Source of the DNA: Eukaryota sp. TZLM1-RC
Taxonomy: Eukaryota; Metamonada: BaSk clade
Assembly: GCA_040285825.1 (NCBI GenBank)
Contig: JAUPSS010000002.1
Location: 806,001-870,000 of the forward strand
Reading direction: 5' to 3'
Length of the DNA: 64,000 nucleotides
Shown: piece after piece, positions 1 through 10,002 of the stretch
Layout of the letters: every line of letters begins with the position of its first letter
Numbering within the stretch: the first letter of the stretch is position 1
Made by a program: the position numbers and the translations under genes
The notes under the pieces: generated by a model
Database searches by the model: none
Told to the model about the DNA's origin: nothing
Seen by the model: only the letters and a program-made list of their open reading frames with translations

Positions 1-90
1 TTTTTGGTGACAATAACAATAAGACCACAAATTTAAAGCATCATCGATCAAGTTGAGGAATTGGTGAAAGTTGTTAATATGTTTGGAGGA
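1..90 (+). pseudogene. Fanzor remnant, central part
   Basis: The first bases read FGDNNNK..NLKHHR, which matches the FGDIGNK..LKHHRPSRG block of Fanzor copy A (around 5420-5480) in order and spacing. In copy A this block comes just before the TS..C zinc-ribbon region. Here an in-frame stop follows the HHR block and the match then fades. It is a short decayed piece that probably continues left of the window. It is called from similarity to the copies inside this window only. Confidence 0.6.
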
Positions 91-980
91 AGCCTACAAA
101 AATGATCAAAATCCCTAAGCGATGACCCATCTTCAACAATAAGAAAGATCTCATTCTTGAGAATGATAGAAGATCCATTACCTAGCAAGGTAATCAATAA
201 CTTTAATTGCAACTATTTATGATTATATATATAAAGTCAATGACTAAAAGTGAGTCCTTTGTGATTCTGCAAATAATGAGCACCTATTTTGATGATATAC
301 CTGACAATTTTCTCACTTCGTTTCTTTGCTTTCAGTAACTTTCCTTGATTTAGTTGATTCTCTCGATTTTTCAAATTGCACTGTTCCAACAATCTTGATT
401 TCGATTCCTGTATTTCAAATTCTAGTTCCTATCATCTCCACATAATACTATAGGTCTATCATTTTTACGGAACTTAGCCTTCCATGATTGCTAAAATATT
501 GATGTCTGCAAGATCCTTATCTTACCAAATTTTTACCTGAAACATCGGCGTAGTCCCCAAAGAATTGAAAATTCGGCTACTGTTGATTTTGGTTTCTTCA
601 TATTTGGATCTATAATACTTTTCAACTGCTTTATACCACCAATTCAAGTATTTTTTCCGGCCTCTCAGCAAAGTTTGACGCGTCTGTGCCTACTTGTGTC
701 ATTTTGTGGGCAGTATTTACTGTAAATTTTTAGAAAACCTCAAGGTAGTTTGTGGGGACTACTGTATGTACAGGAAGGGGTAATTGTTATTAGATAGTTG
801 TTTTTAAATTTTTTTATTCAATTCATTTTAAGTAGACAGCTACTTTGATAGTATTTATCATTTTGTGGAATAAATTAAATCAAATAAAAAATTTATCATT
901 AATCAAAATCCTTTACTTTAAATACGCGTATTTTAAAAACAGGACAATAGTAGAGCTTTTAAATGACATTTAAATGACGC
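91..980. other. No gene seen, AT-rich decayed sequence
   Basis: No reading frame of useful length and no motif was recognised on either strand. The stretch lies between a Fanzor remnant and the hAT-related sequence and is probably transposon debris. Confidence 0.4.
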
Positions 981-984
981 GTCT

Positions 985-1080
985 AGACTTGAAAATGTTA
1001 TGTCGACGTGACGTGACATGAAAAAAACCATGTTGACTTGAAGTCATGTCACATCATGTCACGACCTATCATGACTTAAA
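985..1080. repeat. Palindromic TCATGTCAC / GTGACATGA cluster, possible hAT subterminal repeats
   Basis: Several copies of GTGACATGA and its complement TCATGTCAC lie within about 60 bp, including CGTGACATG followed by GTCATGTCAC about 20 bp later. hAT transposons often carry short subterminal repeats in both orientations. The cluster lies directly upstream of a hAT BED-finger fragment in the right orientation. That it is the transposon end is inference, and no target duplication was found. Confidence 0.35.
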
Positions 1081-1179
1081 CTTTTATAATTTCATAATAA
1101 AAATTGAAGCAATAGTCCTCCTTCTTCTCATGAGTTCCAGAAGATTTTACCAAACCACTACTATTTCCTCCAACCAAAA

Positions 1180-1789
1180 GATCTTCAAACTACATTAATG
1201 TTGATTCTGATGAATACACTATCGACGTTCCTGTATTCAACCCTTTACTCCTGTTTTTGAAAGTTCACCGATCTCTTCTTCATGTCAATGCCGTTTCTCC
1301 TATTTCCAAGTCTCGTCCATTGATATTACATGTTCCCATTTTTTTGCTGAAAATGAAAAGGGTTCCATTCGGTGCTTTTGGTGTGAAAATGAAAAAGTTT
1401 CAAAAATTTATAAACGAATCAACACTGATATAATGAGAACTGACATGAACAAACACCATTCCAGCTGGAATAATTCTAAGAGTCAGCTAATGTTGCCTGG
1501 TTCCCCTGTACCTGCGCTGAAAATTGCAGTACTTACAACTGATCAACAGGATCAGTTTGATCAACTACTCATTGAATGGTTAGTAGTGGATCACATGCCT
1601 TTATCAGTTGTTTATAGTCCAAGGTTCAGAAAACTGTTGAAATTTTCAAATAATTCTGTTTCAATAAAGTCAAGAAATACTAAACGCAATAATATTCTGG
1701 AACAATTTGAACAATGTCCAAGTAAAGTCACAGAATTTTTGATGAACAATGATTTCAAAATTTCCGTTGCATGTGTATTAGAGACATGA
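1180..1789 (+). pseudogene. hAT-family transposase fragment (BED finger and start of core)
   Basis: The frame contains a BED-type zinc-finger pattern: C-F-W-C at about 1370, then a spacing of about 20 residues and RTDMNKHH at about 1435-1460. One zinc-ligand histidine appears replaced by Asp (RTD for the usual RTH). After a linker it reads LLIEWLVVDHMPLSVVYSP, typical of the hAT segment in which a tryptophan and a proline precede F..LL. The frame closes at 1789, so only about 170 residues of a normally 600-700 residue transposase remain. No ATG lies upstream of 1433 in this frame, and the catalytic DDE/RNase H core is absent. It is a dead 5' fragment. Confidence 0.65.
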
Positions 1790-2258
1790 GGAGGCCACAC
1801 ACCATTTTTGGGTATTACTGCGCTCATTTTACGACTGATTTCGGGTGGTCTTAGAGACTTCAAGGCTTTTTCAACATTGGGTGGGTATTTGTATTGGGTG
1901 CTAATAAGCAAATATTCCCAGATATCGGCATCAGATGGGTTGTTGCCTAACACATTTGTTCCGCCTCCATAAAAACTTTGCTATTTTGCGATAATCTTAC
2001 CCTCAAACATAAATCTCTAATATAAAGGGTTTACTTCGAAAAACATTGATTTAACGAAGTCGTACTGATGAGCAGGTTGACCATATTTGAAGATCGGAGT
2101 AAATGCTCTGGTGGGTCCATCGCGATTCCTAACCGTTTTTGCCCAATTGCCAAAGTCAAGTACGAAGTCGAAGATCTTTTTTACGTCAAACGCTTTGTTT
2201 AACTTAACTATACATCTAAGTTTGTCGTCTATTCTTTGCCTCGATTTCTCCTAAATGA
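1790..2258 (-). pseudogene. Unidentified protein remnant with two in-frame stops
   Basis: Read on the minus strand from about 2258, one frame stays protein-like for about 155 codons (KIFDFVLDFGNWAKTV, then NNPSDADIWEYLLISTQYKY, then PPEISRKMSAVIPKN) but is broken by stops near 2010 and 1965. I do not recognise the family. It abuts the hAT fragment on one side and the solo Fanzor end on the other, so it may be a host gene or mobile-element gene truncated by insertions. Confidence 0.4.
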
Positions 2259-2263
2259 AAATC

Positions 2264-2319
2264 ATCAGTATCTGTGTGGTAGATAGTTTTTGTAATTATT
2301 CCGCACGAAAATTGATCCA
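2264..2319 (+). mobile_element. Solo Fanzor element 3' end
   Basis: This stretch is nearly identical to the 3' termini of Fanzor copies B (9885-9939) and C (11813-11868, minus). The shared part runs from CAGTATCTGTGT through GTAGATAGTTTTTGTAATTA to AAAATTGATC. In B and C the first part encodes the C-terminal tail and stop codon and the rest is 3' untranslated sequence. Here no nuclease frame is attached. Similarity stops right after GATC, which suggests this is close to the true element end. A start codon follows 27 bp later at 2346. Confidence 0.75.
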
Positions 2320-2345
2320 TTCAATTCAACTCTATCTACTCTTAA

Positions 2346-3491
2346 ATGTCACAGAGTGTTTCCCTGTCACCCAATTGTTTAAATATTGAAATATCCCTTC
2401 TGCCCAATGTTATTCACTCCATGAAACAAATTTGTTCAACATTGTCATCCTGTCAGTGGCATTATCTTATCGGCAAAGGGTCTATGCACTCTGTGTCGAT
2501 TAAGTGCTCCGTGATCTGTAGTGATTTCACCATCACCCCATTTCCTTGTTCTAACTCAACACTCCTCAGACATTTACGTACCGATTTGAGAGAATCTGAT
2601 GTCAAATCATTAATAGCAATACCGATCTTACTATCAAGCTCACATGACTATTCTACATCATGGCCACTGCCTCAACCATGTCTCTCACCGTCCCATAATT
2701 TTTTGGATTGTTTATTTCTGCAGGGCTTTTGTCATATTCACAACAGACGCCTTACAGTCTCGTTTGATGCCGTGGGACCTTTTGTCAATGGAACACTTTC
2801 AAAATCACAAGATCCAATCACACCCAGGCGTTTTCCTGCGTCCTATAACGTTACTCTAACATCTACATCACCAATAATTGTTGAGATCAACTCATACACC
2901 ATACCCAGTCCTGTTCAGTTCTATATTGCATTGTGTTTCATGAGTCAGAGCTGTGAGAGCAGCGCGGAGGTTGTTGTAAACCTTGCCAAGAACAGAAAAT
3001 CTAGGAAGTTGGTATTTCAGTTGGAAAAAAAGGGTTGTGACTTTGTCTTGAGGGGATCTTCAACGGTGGTTGCTGATACGGAATGTTTGGTGGCACTTGA
3101 TGCTCTTTCTGTACTTGAAAGATCTTCCACTAATCATTTTGATGAATATCTGGAGGAAGTTGCCGATCACCCAGACAACAACTCCTTTCGTGATGATGGC
3201 TCTTTCCTTGCCTCTGATATGGAGAGCGTTTCGTTTATATCGTCCATCAATGATGCACCACTCTCCATACCCCGAGAACCTTCAATGAAACCATTATCAA
3301 CACAGAGAAGGGTTGATATTAGGTCAAGATCGTTACTATTTCCTCAAAATAATGCAAAATCCCAATCTAATGATGTGAGGAGAATTTTTGAGTATTTTAA
3401 TAAAGAATTGACCAAGATAAATGAGAATTTATTACCAGAAGTTCAACAAAACCTTTCAATTTTTTGTTCACAATTGCGTAATAAATCTTGA
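2346..3491 (+). CDS. Hypothetical protein, 381 aa
   Basis: This is a single long frame from ATG at 2346 to TGA. It has no recognisable domain, signal peptide or membrane span. The N-terminal about 250 residues look globular and beta-rich (alternating hydrophobics, many Ser and Cys). Residues about 265-340 are acidic and Ser-rich (DDGSFLASDMESVSFISS) and probably disordered. The last about 40 residues are predicted helical (RRIFEYFNKELTKINENL). The start is the first ATG after the solo Fanzor 3' end, which lies 27 bp upstream and may now form its leader or promoter. The convergent neighbour at 3569-3874 ends 78 bp beyond its stop. It is probably a genuine gene because the frame is intact over 1.1 kb in an AT-rich region. 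Confidence 0.75.
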   Translation: MSQSVSLSPNCLNIEISLLPNVIHSMKQICSTLSSCQWHYLIGKGSMHSVSIKCSVICSDFTITPFPCSNSTLLRHLRTDLRESDVKSLIAIPILLSSSHDYSTSWPLPQPCLSPSHNFLDCLFLQGFCHIHNRRLTVSFDAVGPFVNGTLSKSQDPITPRRFPASYNVTLTSTSPIIVEINSYTIPSPVQFYIALCFMSQSCESSAEVVVNLAKNRKSRKLVFQLEKKGCDFVLRGSSTVVADTECLVALDALSVLERSSTNHFDEYLEEVADHPDNNSFRDDGSFLASDMESVSFISSINDAPLSIPREPSMKPLSTQRRVDIRSRSLLFPQNNAKSQSNDVRRIFEYFNKELTKINENLLPEVQQNLSIFCSQLRNKS

Positions 3492-3568
3492 TGTTTTTTA
3501 TAAAGGATTTCTTAATTACATGTATTGATATTGTGAGAGAAATGAATGAACGTTGATAAAATTGACTT

Positions 3569-3874
3569 CTATTGCTGCTCTGATCGTTTAGCAACATGGG
3601 TGGTGGCGGTTTCGTGTATCTTCGTCAGACGTTCTTGGACATAAAGTAAGGTCCGTGACATTGAGTCAACTCTGCTTTTGATCCCACTGAGCTTTGATGC
3701 ATAGTCTGAGAGATTAGGAAGATTACTGATATCAAGGTTGCTCAAGGCAAGTGTTAAAGTCTCTATTTGTTGTTGTAGTGCAGATTGACTCTGCTGCGCA
3801 GCATCAGTTGCGTGTTCTAACGATTTCACATTGTCAGTAAGTTGCGTCTTGAGGTAGGTGTGTAGCACTTCCAT
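3569..3874 (-). CDS. Small coiled-coil protein, 101 aa
   Basis: This short protein is almost entirely helical, with heptad-like hydrophobics in two segments (residues about 5-48 and 60-95). The second segment, SGIKSRVDSMSRTLLYVQER, recalls the small coiled-coil subunits of BLOC-1/BORC complexes (snapin type), but that is only a resemblance. The ATG at 3874 is supported by the leader. The 40 bp before it (TTATTTCATTGTTATAG, then ATATCTGT, then AAGAATG) closely match the leader of the DEAD-box gene at 24906. It converges on the gene at 2346-3491. Confidence 0.6.
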   Translation of the reverse strand: MEVLHTYLKTQLTDNVKSLEHATDAAQQSQSALQQQIETLTLALSNLDISNLPNLSDYASKLSGIKSRVDSMSRTLLYVQERLTKIHETATTHVAKRSEQQ

Positions 3875-3930
3875 TCTTGACAGATATTGTCTATAACAAT
3901 GAAATAAGTGTCCTCAAACAGAAAAACTGA
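3875..3930 (-). promoter_or_regulatory. Candidate core promoter/leader shared with the DEAD-box gene
   Basis: On the minus strand the sequence before the start reads GGACACTTATTTCATTGTTA, TAGACAATATCTG and TCAAGAATG. The DEAD-box gene start (24907-24948) has GGACATTTATTCCATTGTTA, TAGTCATTATCTG and TAAGAATG. That is about 85% identity over 40 bp directly before two unrelated coding regions. A shared initiator or transcription-start module is the simplest reading. Confidence 0.5.
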
Positions 3931-4509
3931 ACATTTCGATCATATCTCTTCCATAGCCTTGTACCTAAATTTTTCCGTTTTCTACAGTTGAAACAACAAC
4001 AATTGGTTGGAAAAACATCTATTAAGAGACCATATAACCACCCTTCTATCCAAAATTCTTAAATCTTTTGAAATGAAATTGAGTTCAATTTTCATTTTGT
4101 TTAGTCTACCCTGTAATTCATATAAAGATATTCAGCATGTAATTGAACATCGATAATTTCAACTAAATTAGCAAATTTTCAAACAAAAATAGACGAATTA
4201 AACAAATATCGTCAAATATGTGTAAAAATTTTAGGAGAATTTTGATAATGAACTTAGTAGAAATGACATAAGAAAGAAGAATGGCCTATTGAATTTCCTT
4301 TCTTTACACCAAGAGACCATTTCATATAAAATAAATGAAAAGTAAATGAAAACCGTAACGATGAAAGTGGTAATAGCTGAATAGTTCACCATAGTTGATT
4401 GAATTACTGATTTAATATTTGTAGAAGATTCTGCCTCAGAATAATTAGTCTTGATCCATTGATGTTATAATTCTTGAACTAGAAGCTGCTTCTTAATAAA
4501 ATATAATCT
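3931..4509. other. Intergenic, no gene seen
   Basis: AT-rich sequence without a convincing frame on either strand. It separates the coiled-coil gene from the 5' part of Fanzor copy A, whose exact left end I could not define. Confidence 0.4.
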
Positions 4510-5790
4510 GAGCGAATACAAAAATATCCCCAATCTTTTATCAAATCAGCTATCAAGATAAATAAATATATAGAAGAAGCTGAGGGAAAAACATTTAATA
4601 CTATTCCAATTGTACGTCATGAAACTCCTGGATTTTTCGAAGTTGATAGCCAAGGACTATGGGGTATTTTGTGTTCTTTTTTTACAAATGATGAAATTAA
4701 TGACAAGAAAAATAATTCGGAGTGGAAATCAATAGCTGACATTCGACATTTGAGTCCAGAAGAACAAATTTTATTTTGGTCATATTTTTTTGATTTTAAT
4801 GGACCATTTACTAAAAAAGGATATTAATTTAACAAAACCATTAAAATTGATGGTTTTGCAGCCTGTATTGAGCTAGCAAGAGAGGATTGTATTGGCATGT
4901 CATTCAAACATGATAGTACAATGTTTGCAACCACTGAAAACTATCTGGATGATTTGGGCGTTGAATTTCTGTCATCAAAACATATAGTACATATTGACCC
5001 TGGTAAAAGAGATTTACTTTATCTTTGTAGTCAATAAAGATTCAAACTTAATGCAGAAGACCAACTAAAAAGAGATAAACAATATGAATGACTGAGATTG
5101 ACAGAGTTGGAGTGGTCAAGGGTATCGAGAGTTCACCAAAAATTCAGAAAATTGAAAAAAAGTTTATTTTACAAAATGGAATCACAGTGGAAGAAACAGA
5201 AGCTACATTATCAAAAGAATCATCAAAATCTTGTATTTATAATATTTTCTATTCTTATGTTGCTTCCAAGCTGACAAACATGACATTTACATTTGACTAC
5301 TACTGTTTAATGATATGGCGCATTCAAAAATGCAAAGATATGTCCATCATCAGAAAACAGAGGCTAAGTTATTAAAAAGAATGGCTGAAAAGCAATGGAA
5401 GCAAGAAGACACTATCCTAATGTTTGGTGACATTGGCAATAAGAGAAAGAAATTGAAGCATCATCGACCAAGTAGAGGAGTTGAATGGAGAAATTTCTTT
5501 AAGAGAAATGGTTATACAGTAAGTTTAGTTGGAGAGAGAAACACATCTTCAAAGTGTTTAACTTGTTATAACCCAGTAAATGTATTTCTATATGTTGAGA
5601 ATCCTAGACCATGGTTGAGAGAGAAGTGCCCTACTGTGAAATGTCATGCTTTGTTAAGATGTCGATCTGAAGTTTGTAGAGAAGAATGCGATGGAAAGGA
5701 TAAGATGGAATCGTAACAACATCAAGGCAATTGTAGATTATTTTGTAGAGGATAGTGTTGGTGATAGGCCTCCATATCTGTCATAAGTGT
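4510..5790 (+). pseudogene. Fanzor copy A (TnpB-like RNA-guided nuclease), broken
   Basis: Fanzors are eukaryotic relatives of TnpB that cut DNA guided by an RNA from the element's 3' region. Read across frames, this copy keeps the expected order. An N-terminal domain (GLWGILCSFF, HLSPEEQILFWSYFFDFNG) comes first. RuvC-I follows as HIDPGKRDLLY at about 4990-5020, then FGDIGNK..LKHHRPSRG at 5420-5480. Next is the alternative-glutamate/TS/zinc region GERNTSSKCLTC at 5535-5570 and a second Cys pair (VKCH, RCRSEVC). RuvC-III appears as RWNRNNIKAIVDYF at about 5704-5746 and the tail GDRPPYLS ends near 5785. The usual RD of RuvC-III is RN here. Several stops and frameshifts split it. The tail lies about 65 bp upstream of the gene at 5853. 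It is clearly diverged from copies B and C. Confidence 0.8.
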
Positions 5791-5852
5791 AGCTTTTTAC
5801 TACAGTGAATCTATTGCATTTTTGGTTTTTCCCACTAATTCCTGTCTTTGAA

Positions 5853-6608
5853 ATGACTACACAGCCTTCCGTCAGTAGAGGAGTTCTAACTCGCTCGATG
5901 CGAAGGAAATTGGAACAACAATCACCATCACTACAAACTGACACATCCGAACCTCGATCACCCATGCCTTCACGACTCAAAACACCTAAAACACCTAAAA
6001 CACGGGTAAATAAAGTATACAATTCTATGAAACCTCCTAATGAAAACACATCTCCTCAGTCCTCTCGTGAATCTCCCTTTCCAGGAAAGACAAGTACTCT
6101 CAATCAAACAAGTTCTCTCAGTGACGACTCTGACAATTCTGTCTTCTCTGATGATTCTTCGGTGTCCTCGCCGTCAGTTTCCTCACCGAGTGCCACCGTT
6201 ACGGCAACATCACCTAGCACTACAATAACAAGTGTTCCTGGTACACCAGTTGGTTTTCAAGTTGAAACAACAGAGAGCCTATCCCCTATCTCTAAGAGCA
6301 AACAATCGCAGAAGGAAGTTGTTCAAAGTCACCAAGCCGAATCTGTCCAAGGTAGATCATTGGTTACCCGCATTACTTTATCCATCTTGCTCTTCATGTT
6401 TTGTACTAATTTGGCGATTGTTGTTCTTGCGAAAACTAACCCAAACCTTGTACTATTCAAAAATCCTTTTTTGTTGAGACATTTGCAGTTTCTTGATCAC
6501 TATCTTGATTTTGTACATTCATTTTCCACTCCTTATTGTCAGAAACTTTTACTCTTTTTCCAATTTTTGTTCAATGCTGTGAAGGACACTATTGATTCGT
6601 GGAGATAG
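5853..6608 (+). CDS. Hypothetical Ser/Thr-rich membrane protein, 251 aa
   Basis: The frame begins at ATG 5853 (MTTQPSVSRGVLTRSMRRKL). An upstream extension to 5805 has no ATG. Residues 1-165 are Ser/Thr/Pro-rich and presumably disordered, with acidic runs (SLSDDSDNSVFSDDSS). Residues about 175-200 form a strong membrane segment (ITLSILLFMFCTNLAIVVL) and the last 60 residues are hydrophobic and aromatic (LLFFQFLFNAVKDTIDSW). The layout suggests a protein with a long cytosolic tail and a C-terminal membrane anchor. No family was recognised. It starts about 65 bp after the end of Fanzor copy A and runs in the same direction. Confidence 0.7.
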   Translation: MTTQPSVSRGVLTRSMRRKLEQQSPSLQTDTSEPRSPMPSRLKTPKTPKTRVNKVYNSMKPPNENTSPQSSRESPFPGKTSTLNQTSSLSDDSDNSVFSDDSSVSSPSVSSPSATVTATSPSTTITSVPGTPVGFQVETTESLSPISKSKQSQKEVVQSHQAESVQGRSLVTRITLSILLFMFCTNLAIVVLAKTNPNLVLFKNPFLLRHLQFLDHYLDFVHSFSTPYCQKLLLFFQFLFNAVKDTIDSWR

Positions 6609-7133
6609 GATGTTTGTTTTTGTTGTAATAAAGTGTACTATTGAGATTGTTTTTCAGAAGCCTAATTTGTTGAATAGTCAACTTAATTACATTAGAGTCT
6701 ATAAGATCCATCTGTAAATCAGATTATATAAATAATAGGCACTGAAGTCAATAGCTTTTCTTTTAAATACAAGTGGCAATGCTCATTCAGGTACAAAAAA
6801 TTTAACATCTTCTATGTGTCTTTGCAGAGATGTTGTTTTACTACAAATCTATTGTATCTTGAAATGAAATAACATATATAGAATTTAAAAAATGAATTGA
6901 CTCTTCTGATGTGTCACAGAATTGTGCACATAATTGTAAGGTCTTATCCTTTATCAATTCCTCTATACCCAACCCTCTTTTCGCCCCTAGACAGCTATCA
7001 GGTGGCTACTGCTAATGGTGGCTATCCAAAGGATTTTTTGTGGATCATGGTTCTCCTCAACAACAAACGTGGTTCTAAAAAATATTTCGTCAATTAGGGT
7101 TGTTGAGATGTAATACTTGACACCAACCGTACA
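6609..7133. other. Intergenic, no convincing gene
   Basis: This holds the 3' flank of the membrane-protein gene and then AT-rich sequence up to a LINE tail. A 66-codon frame on the plus strand at 6897 shows no recognisable feature and is not called. Confidence 0.4.
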
Positions 7134-7815
7134 TATTGAATTTGCACACTTAATTAAATTAACTCATAACTAATGGGACGACTATCATTGAACCAAGATT
7201 TCCTCTATAAAATCTTGATCTGCTTGCTGTCTAGCTAAAGCTTCTCTTATTCGATTGAAAAACCGAGGTAATCTAATAATAATGGCAAATTGAATCCGTG
7301 AACGCCAAAAAAATATCAAATCTTTTCATTGTTTTTTCTTGCACCATTTTTTGGAAGTCATTCAAAAAAGTTTCTGCTTCAACTGATAATCTTCCATTTA
7401 TCGAAAATGGGAAAGCAATAAAAACCAGCTGTGTATTTCTATCGACATTAGCCTCTTCAATATCTTCATCATATTTTCTATGTTTCTCTTTTTCTTTAAA
7501 ATCCAGAGCAGTTACAGGATTAAGTTTTCTTCTGTGACCCAAAGTATCATTTGCAACATTACATGAGACAAAGTCAACAATAGCTTCAGAATTATCAATC
7601 CGATCACAGTATACATCACCTCTATCATCAGAACCAAAATTATTCAGAGAAAGTGTTTCCTTCAGCAGGGGCTCTTTGATACACGATATTCTTGCAGTTT
7701 GTGCCATATTGAAAACAGTGTCTCTAACAGCATCATGTAATGAAGAACGATAAGTTATCAATTTAGAGCAATTCAGAGCATGGTGCAAAGTGAGTTGAGG
7801 TGAATTCGAACAGTA
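7134..7815 (-). mobile_element. 5'-truncated LINE (family 1), endonuclease end only
   Basis: The minus-strand frame 7273-7818 encodes the last part of the LINE polyprotein seen more fully at 48546-50690 and 53033-56288. It begins at the zinc-binding block (CSNSPQLTLHHALNC) and continues through HDAVRD and SDDRGDVYCD to the C-terminus. The frame stops early, and the final residues continue in another frame to about 7195. The 3' end is the family-typical CAAATTCAATA. The 5' truncation at about 7815 is sharp relative to the longer copies, as expected for incomplete reverse transcription. Confidence 0.85.
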
Positions 7816-7919
7816 CACAATTCAATCACACACATTTGTTGTGACTATTCATGCACTTGTTCTCTTATTTGATAGCATAAATACTGATTGTTTGTTTTAT
7901 TGACATGACAATCTGCTGA

Positions 7920-9947
7920 AAATGTCCAATAAATTATCCCAAATTACGAAATTCAAACCACCTCAGCAATTTGATTTTTGGTCTAATATACTCGATTTAA
8001 AAACACGTTAATCGATTTATTAATGTTTATTTTGACAAGCCAGATGTGGAAAATGTTTTATCAGAAATGCACAAACTGGGTAGTTAATCAACGGGATTAT
8101 CTACAATTATTTCACTATATAGATTTAGGCTTCGTCAATTCAAAAACTGGTTTTTAGTTGATGATAGAGATTGGTTGAGTTCTTTGTTTCATCATACAGA
8201 AAATATTTCAGACCTTCTGAATGATGAATTTTTCGATTTATGTGAACAACATGATATAAGAGATAATGAACTTAGAGACATATTTGAAGGTCTTATTGAG
8301 CCATTCACTTGTCAAATTGAGAATTTGGTCACTGGCGAGAATTTAATTGACAACATATTTCCAGTGGATATATATTTTCTTGCAGACGCTGTTGAAAAAG
8401 ATCCTCAATAATTCCTAAAACCAGCAATTACAATTGCCCAGTATATTTCCAGTAGAGAGCCAAAACCTTATCATATTTCTCCTGTTTCAACCACTGTAGG
8501 CCCTGGATATTTTCCTATTGATACAAGAACAATATGGACAATTATTAGACAAACATTGATGGACGATTTGTTGCCTGATCAGAGTTTAAAAACGGTCAAT
8601 ACACAAGCCCAAGTTCATAGATTCAAACCACCTCAGCAATTTGACTTTTGGTCTAATATTCTCGATTTAAACCAACCAATGTTCAAACAGAAGAGCTATA
8701 AATTCAACAACATTATCCACACAGATGGATTTAATATTGCAGTAGAATTTGTTCGTCGGGATTTGCAAGGTCAGAAATGTAAGCCAGACAACAAGGCTAG
8801 TATTTCTGATTTATATATTGATGATGTTGATGTTGATGCTTTTCAAGACAAACGAATTGTTGTTTGTGATCCTGGAAAACGTGATTTATTGTATTTTGGG
8901 AGCAAAAAGACTGATGAAGAACTAGCCATGGTGCCTGAACATGAAACTGAACAGCAAAGATATAGTCGGGTGATGAATCAAGACAAGAAGTACAAATGGT
9001 TGAGAATGACTCAGATGTCCTGGTCTTTGAAAAGTAGGATGAATGAAAAGCAAAAACGATGGGCGCTAAAGTATACTGAGGTAGATTCCGACAGGAACCA
9101 AATGATAGAGTCTAACGAAATGACAATCGAAGATGCAAACACCGAATTATCCGCGTTTGCTGCGAATTAAGCAACTTTTATAGATTTTTCCAATTTTGTG
9201 GTTGCCAAACTTCGGCAAGTTTTTTTGACAATTGACTTTTACAGTCTTGACTTGTGGAGCATTCATAAAATGCAAGCTTTTATTCACAAGCAAAAGACTG
9301 AAAGTTGGTTATTAAAAAATCTTGTGTAGCAGTTTGGCAATCCAAAAGACACTTTAATACTAATGGGTGATTATGGTAAAAAAGGTTCCAAGAATTCAAA
9401 ACATCATAGGCCTACTCGAGGCAATGGATGGATTCAATTTCTGAAAAGGAATGGATTTGAAGTGTTGATGATTGATGAAGCTTTCACTTCAGCAAAATGT
9501 CCTGTTTGTTTTGAAAAGGTTGCTACGTTTTTGAGAATCGCAAATCCCAGATTCTATAGTAGAGAAAAGACTCCTGTTACTACATGTCATGGTGTATTAG
9601 CTTGTATTAATTCTGCGAGCTCTACATATATTTTTTGTAACATCATTGTACATTCTAAATGGTCCATTACCAATCATATGAAACCAAGGTTCAGTTTCAG
9701 CCATATGTAACCAATAACCATTCACAACTTTGAACACAGAATGAAGATTATAAGCAATTGGATTTGATAAGTTTGAGAGTTGCAAACTCAGTAACAAAGG
9801 CTCAACAGAGCTTTTCAATAGAAATAAGCTGGCTTGTCTGAATATGTTTGCAATTGCTGAAGCCAGAATGAGTGGTAATGAAAGGCCTCAGTATCTGTGT
9901 AGTAGATAGTTTTTGTAATTATTCCACACAAAAATTGATCGTGTATT
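7920..9947 (+). pseudogene. Fanzor copy B (TnpB-like RNA-guided nuclease), broken
   Basis: The fragments read in order. The N-terminal part is at 8150-8410 (KNWFLVDDRDWLSSLF to FLADAVEKDPQ, with a stop at 8409). A core frame follows at 8556-9170 with RuvC-I as VVCDPGKRDLLYFGSKK (GAT at 8868) and a lysine-rich helical bridge. Frame 9363-9710 has GDYGKKGSKNSKHHRPTRG and DEAFTSAKCPVC, with the alternative-position glutamate and zinc ribbon intact. RuvC-III is FNRNKLACLNMFAIAEAR at 9814-9867, where Asn replaces the catalytic Asp, and the tail GNERPQYLCSR comes before the stop. About 165 bp of foreign sequence (around 9606-9770) interrupts the zinc ribbon. The left end carries a duplicated piece (KFKPPQQFDFWSNILDL at about 7950). 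The 3' end is 64 bp upstream of the ITPase start. Confidence 0.85.
9606..9770 (-). mobile_element. Short insertion inside Fanzor copy B
   Basis: Copy C runs directly from its second Cys pair (CHGLLACNSQSC) into KFSNKGSTKLFNRN. Copy B has about 165 extra bases between the equivalent points. On the minus strand the insert encodes NGYWLHMAETEPWFHMIGNG inside an open frame, which looks protein-derived, but I do not recognise the family. No clear target duplication was seen. Confidence 0.45.
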
Positions 9948-10002
9948 TATGGGAATTTCCCACAGATAATAAAATAGAATACTTTTTCATTCCTTTTTTA
10001 AC

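Noticed and set aside
6897-7097. 66-codon plus-strand frame
   Set aside because: No domain, no supporting leader and no similarity within the window. Likely chance.
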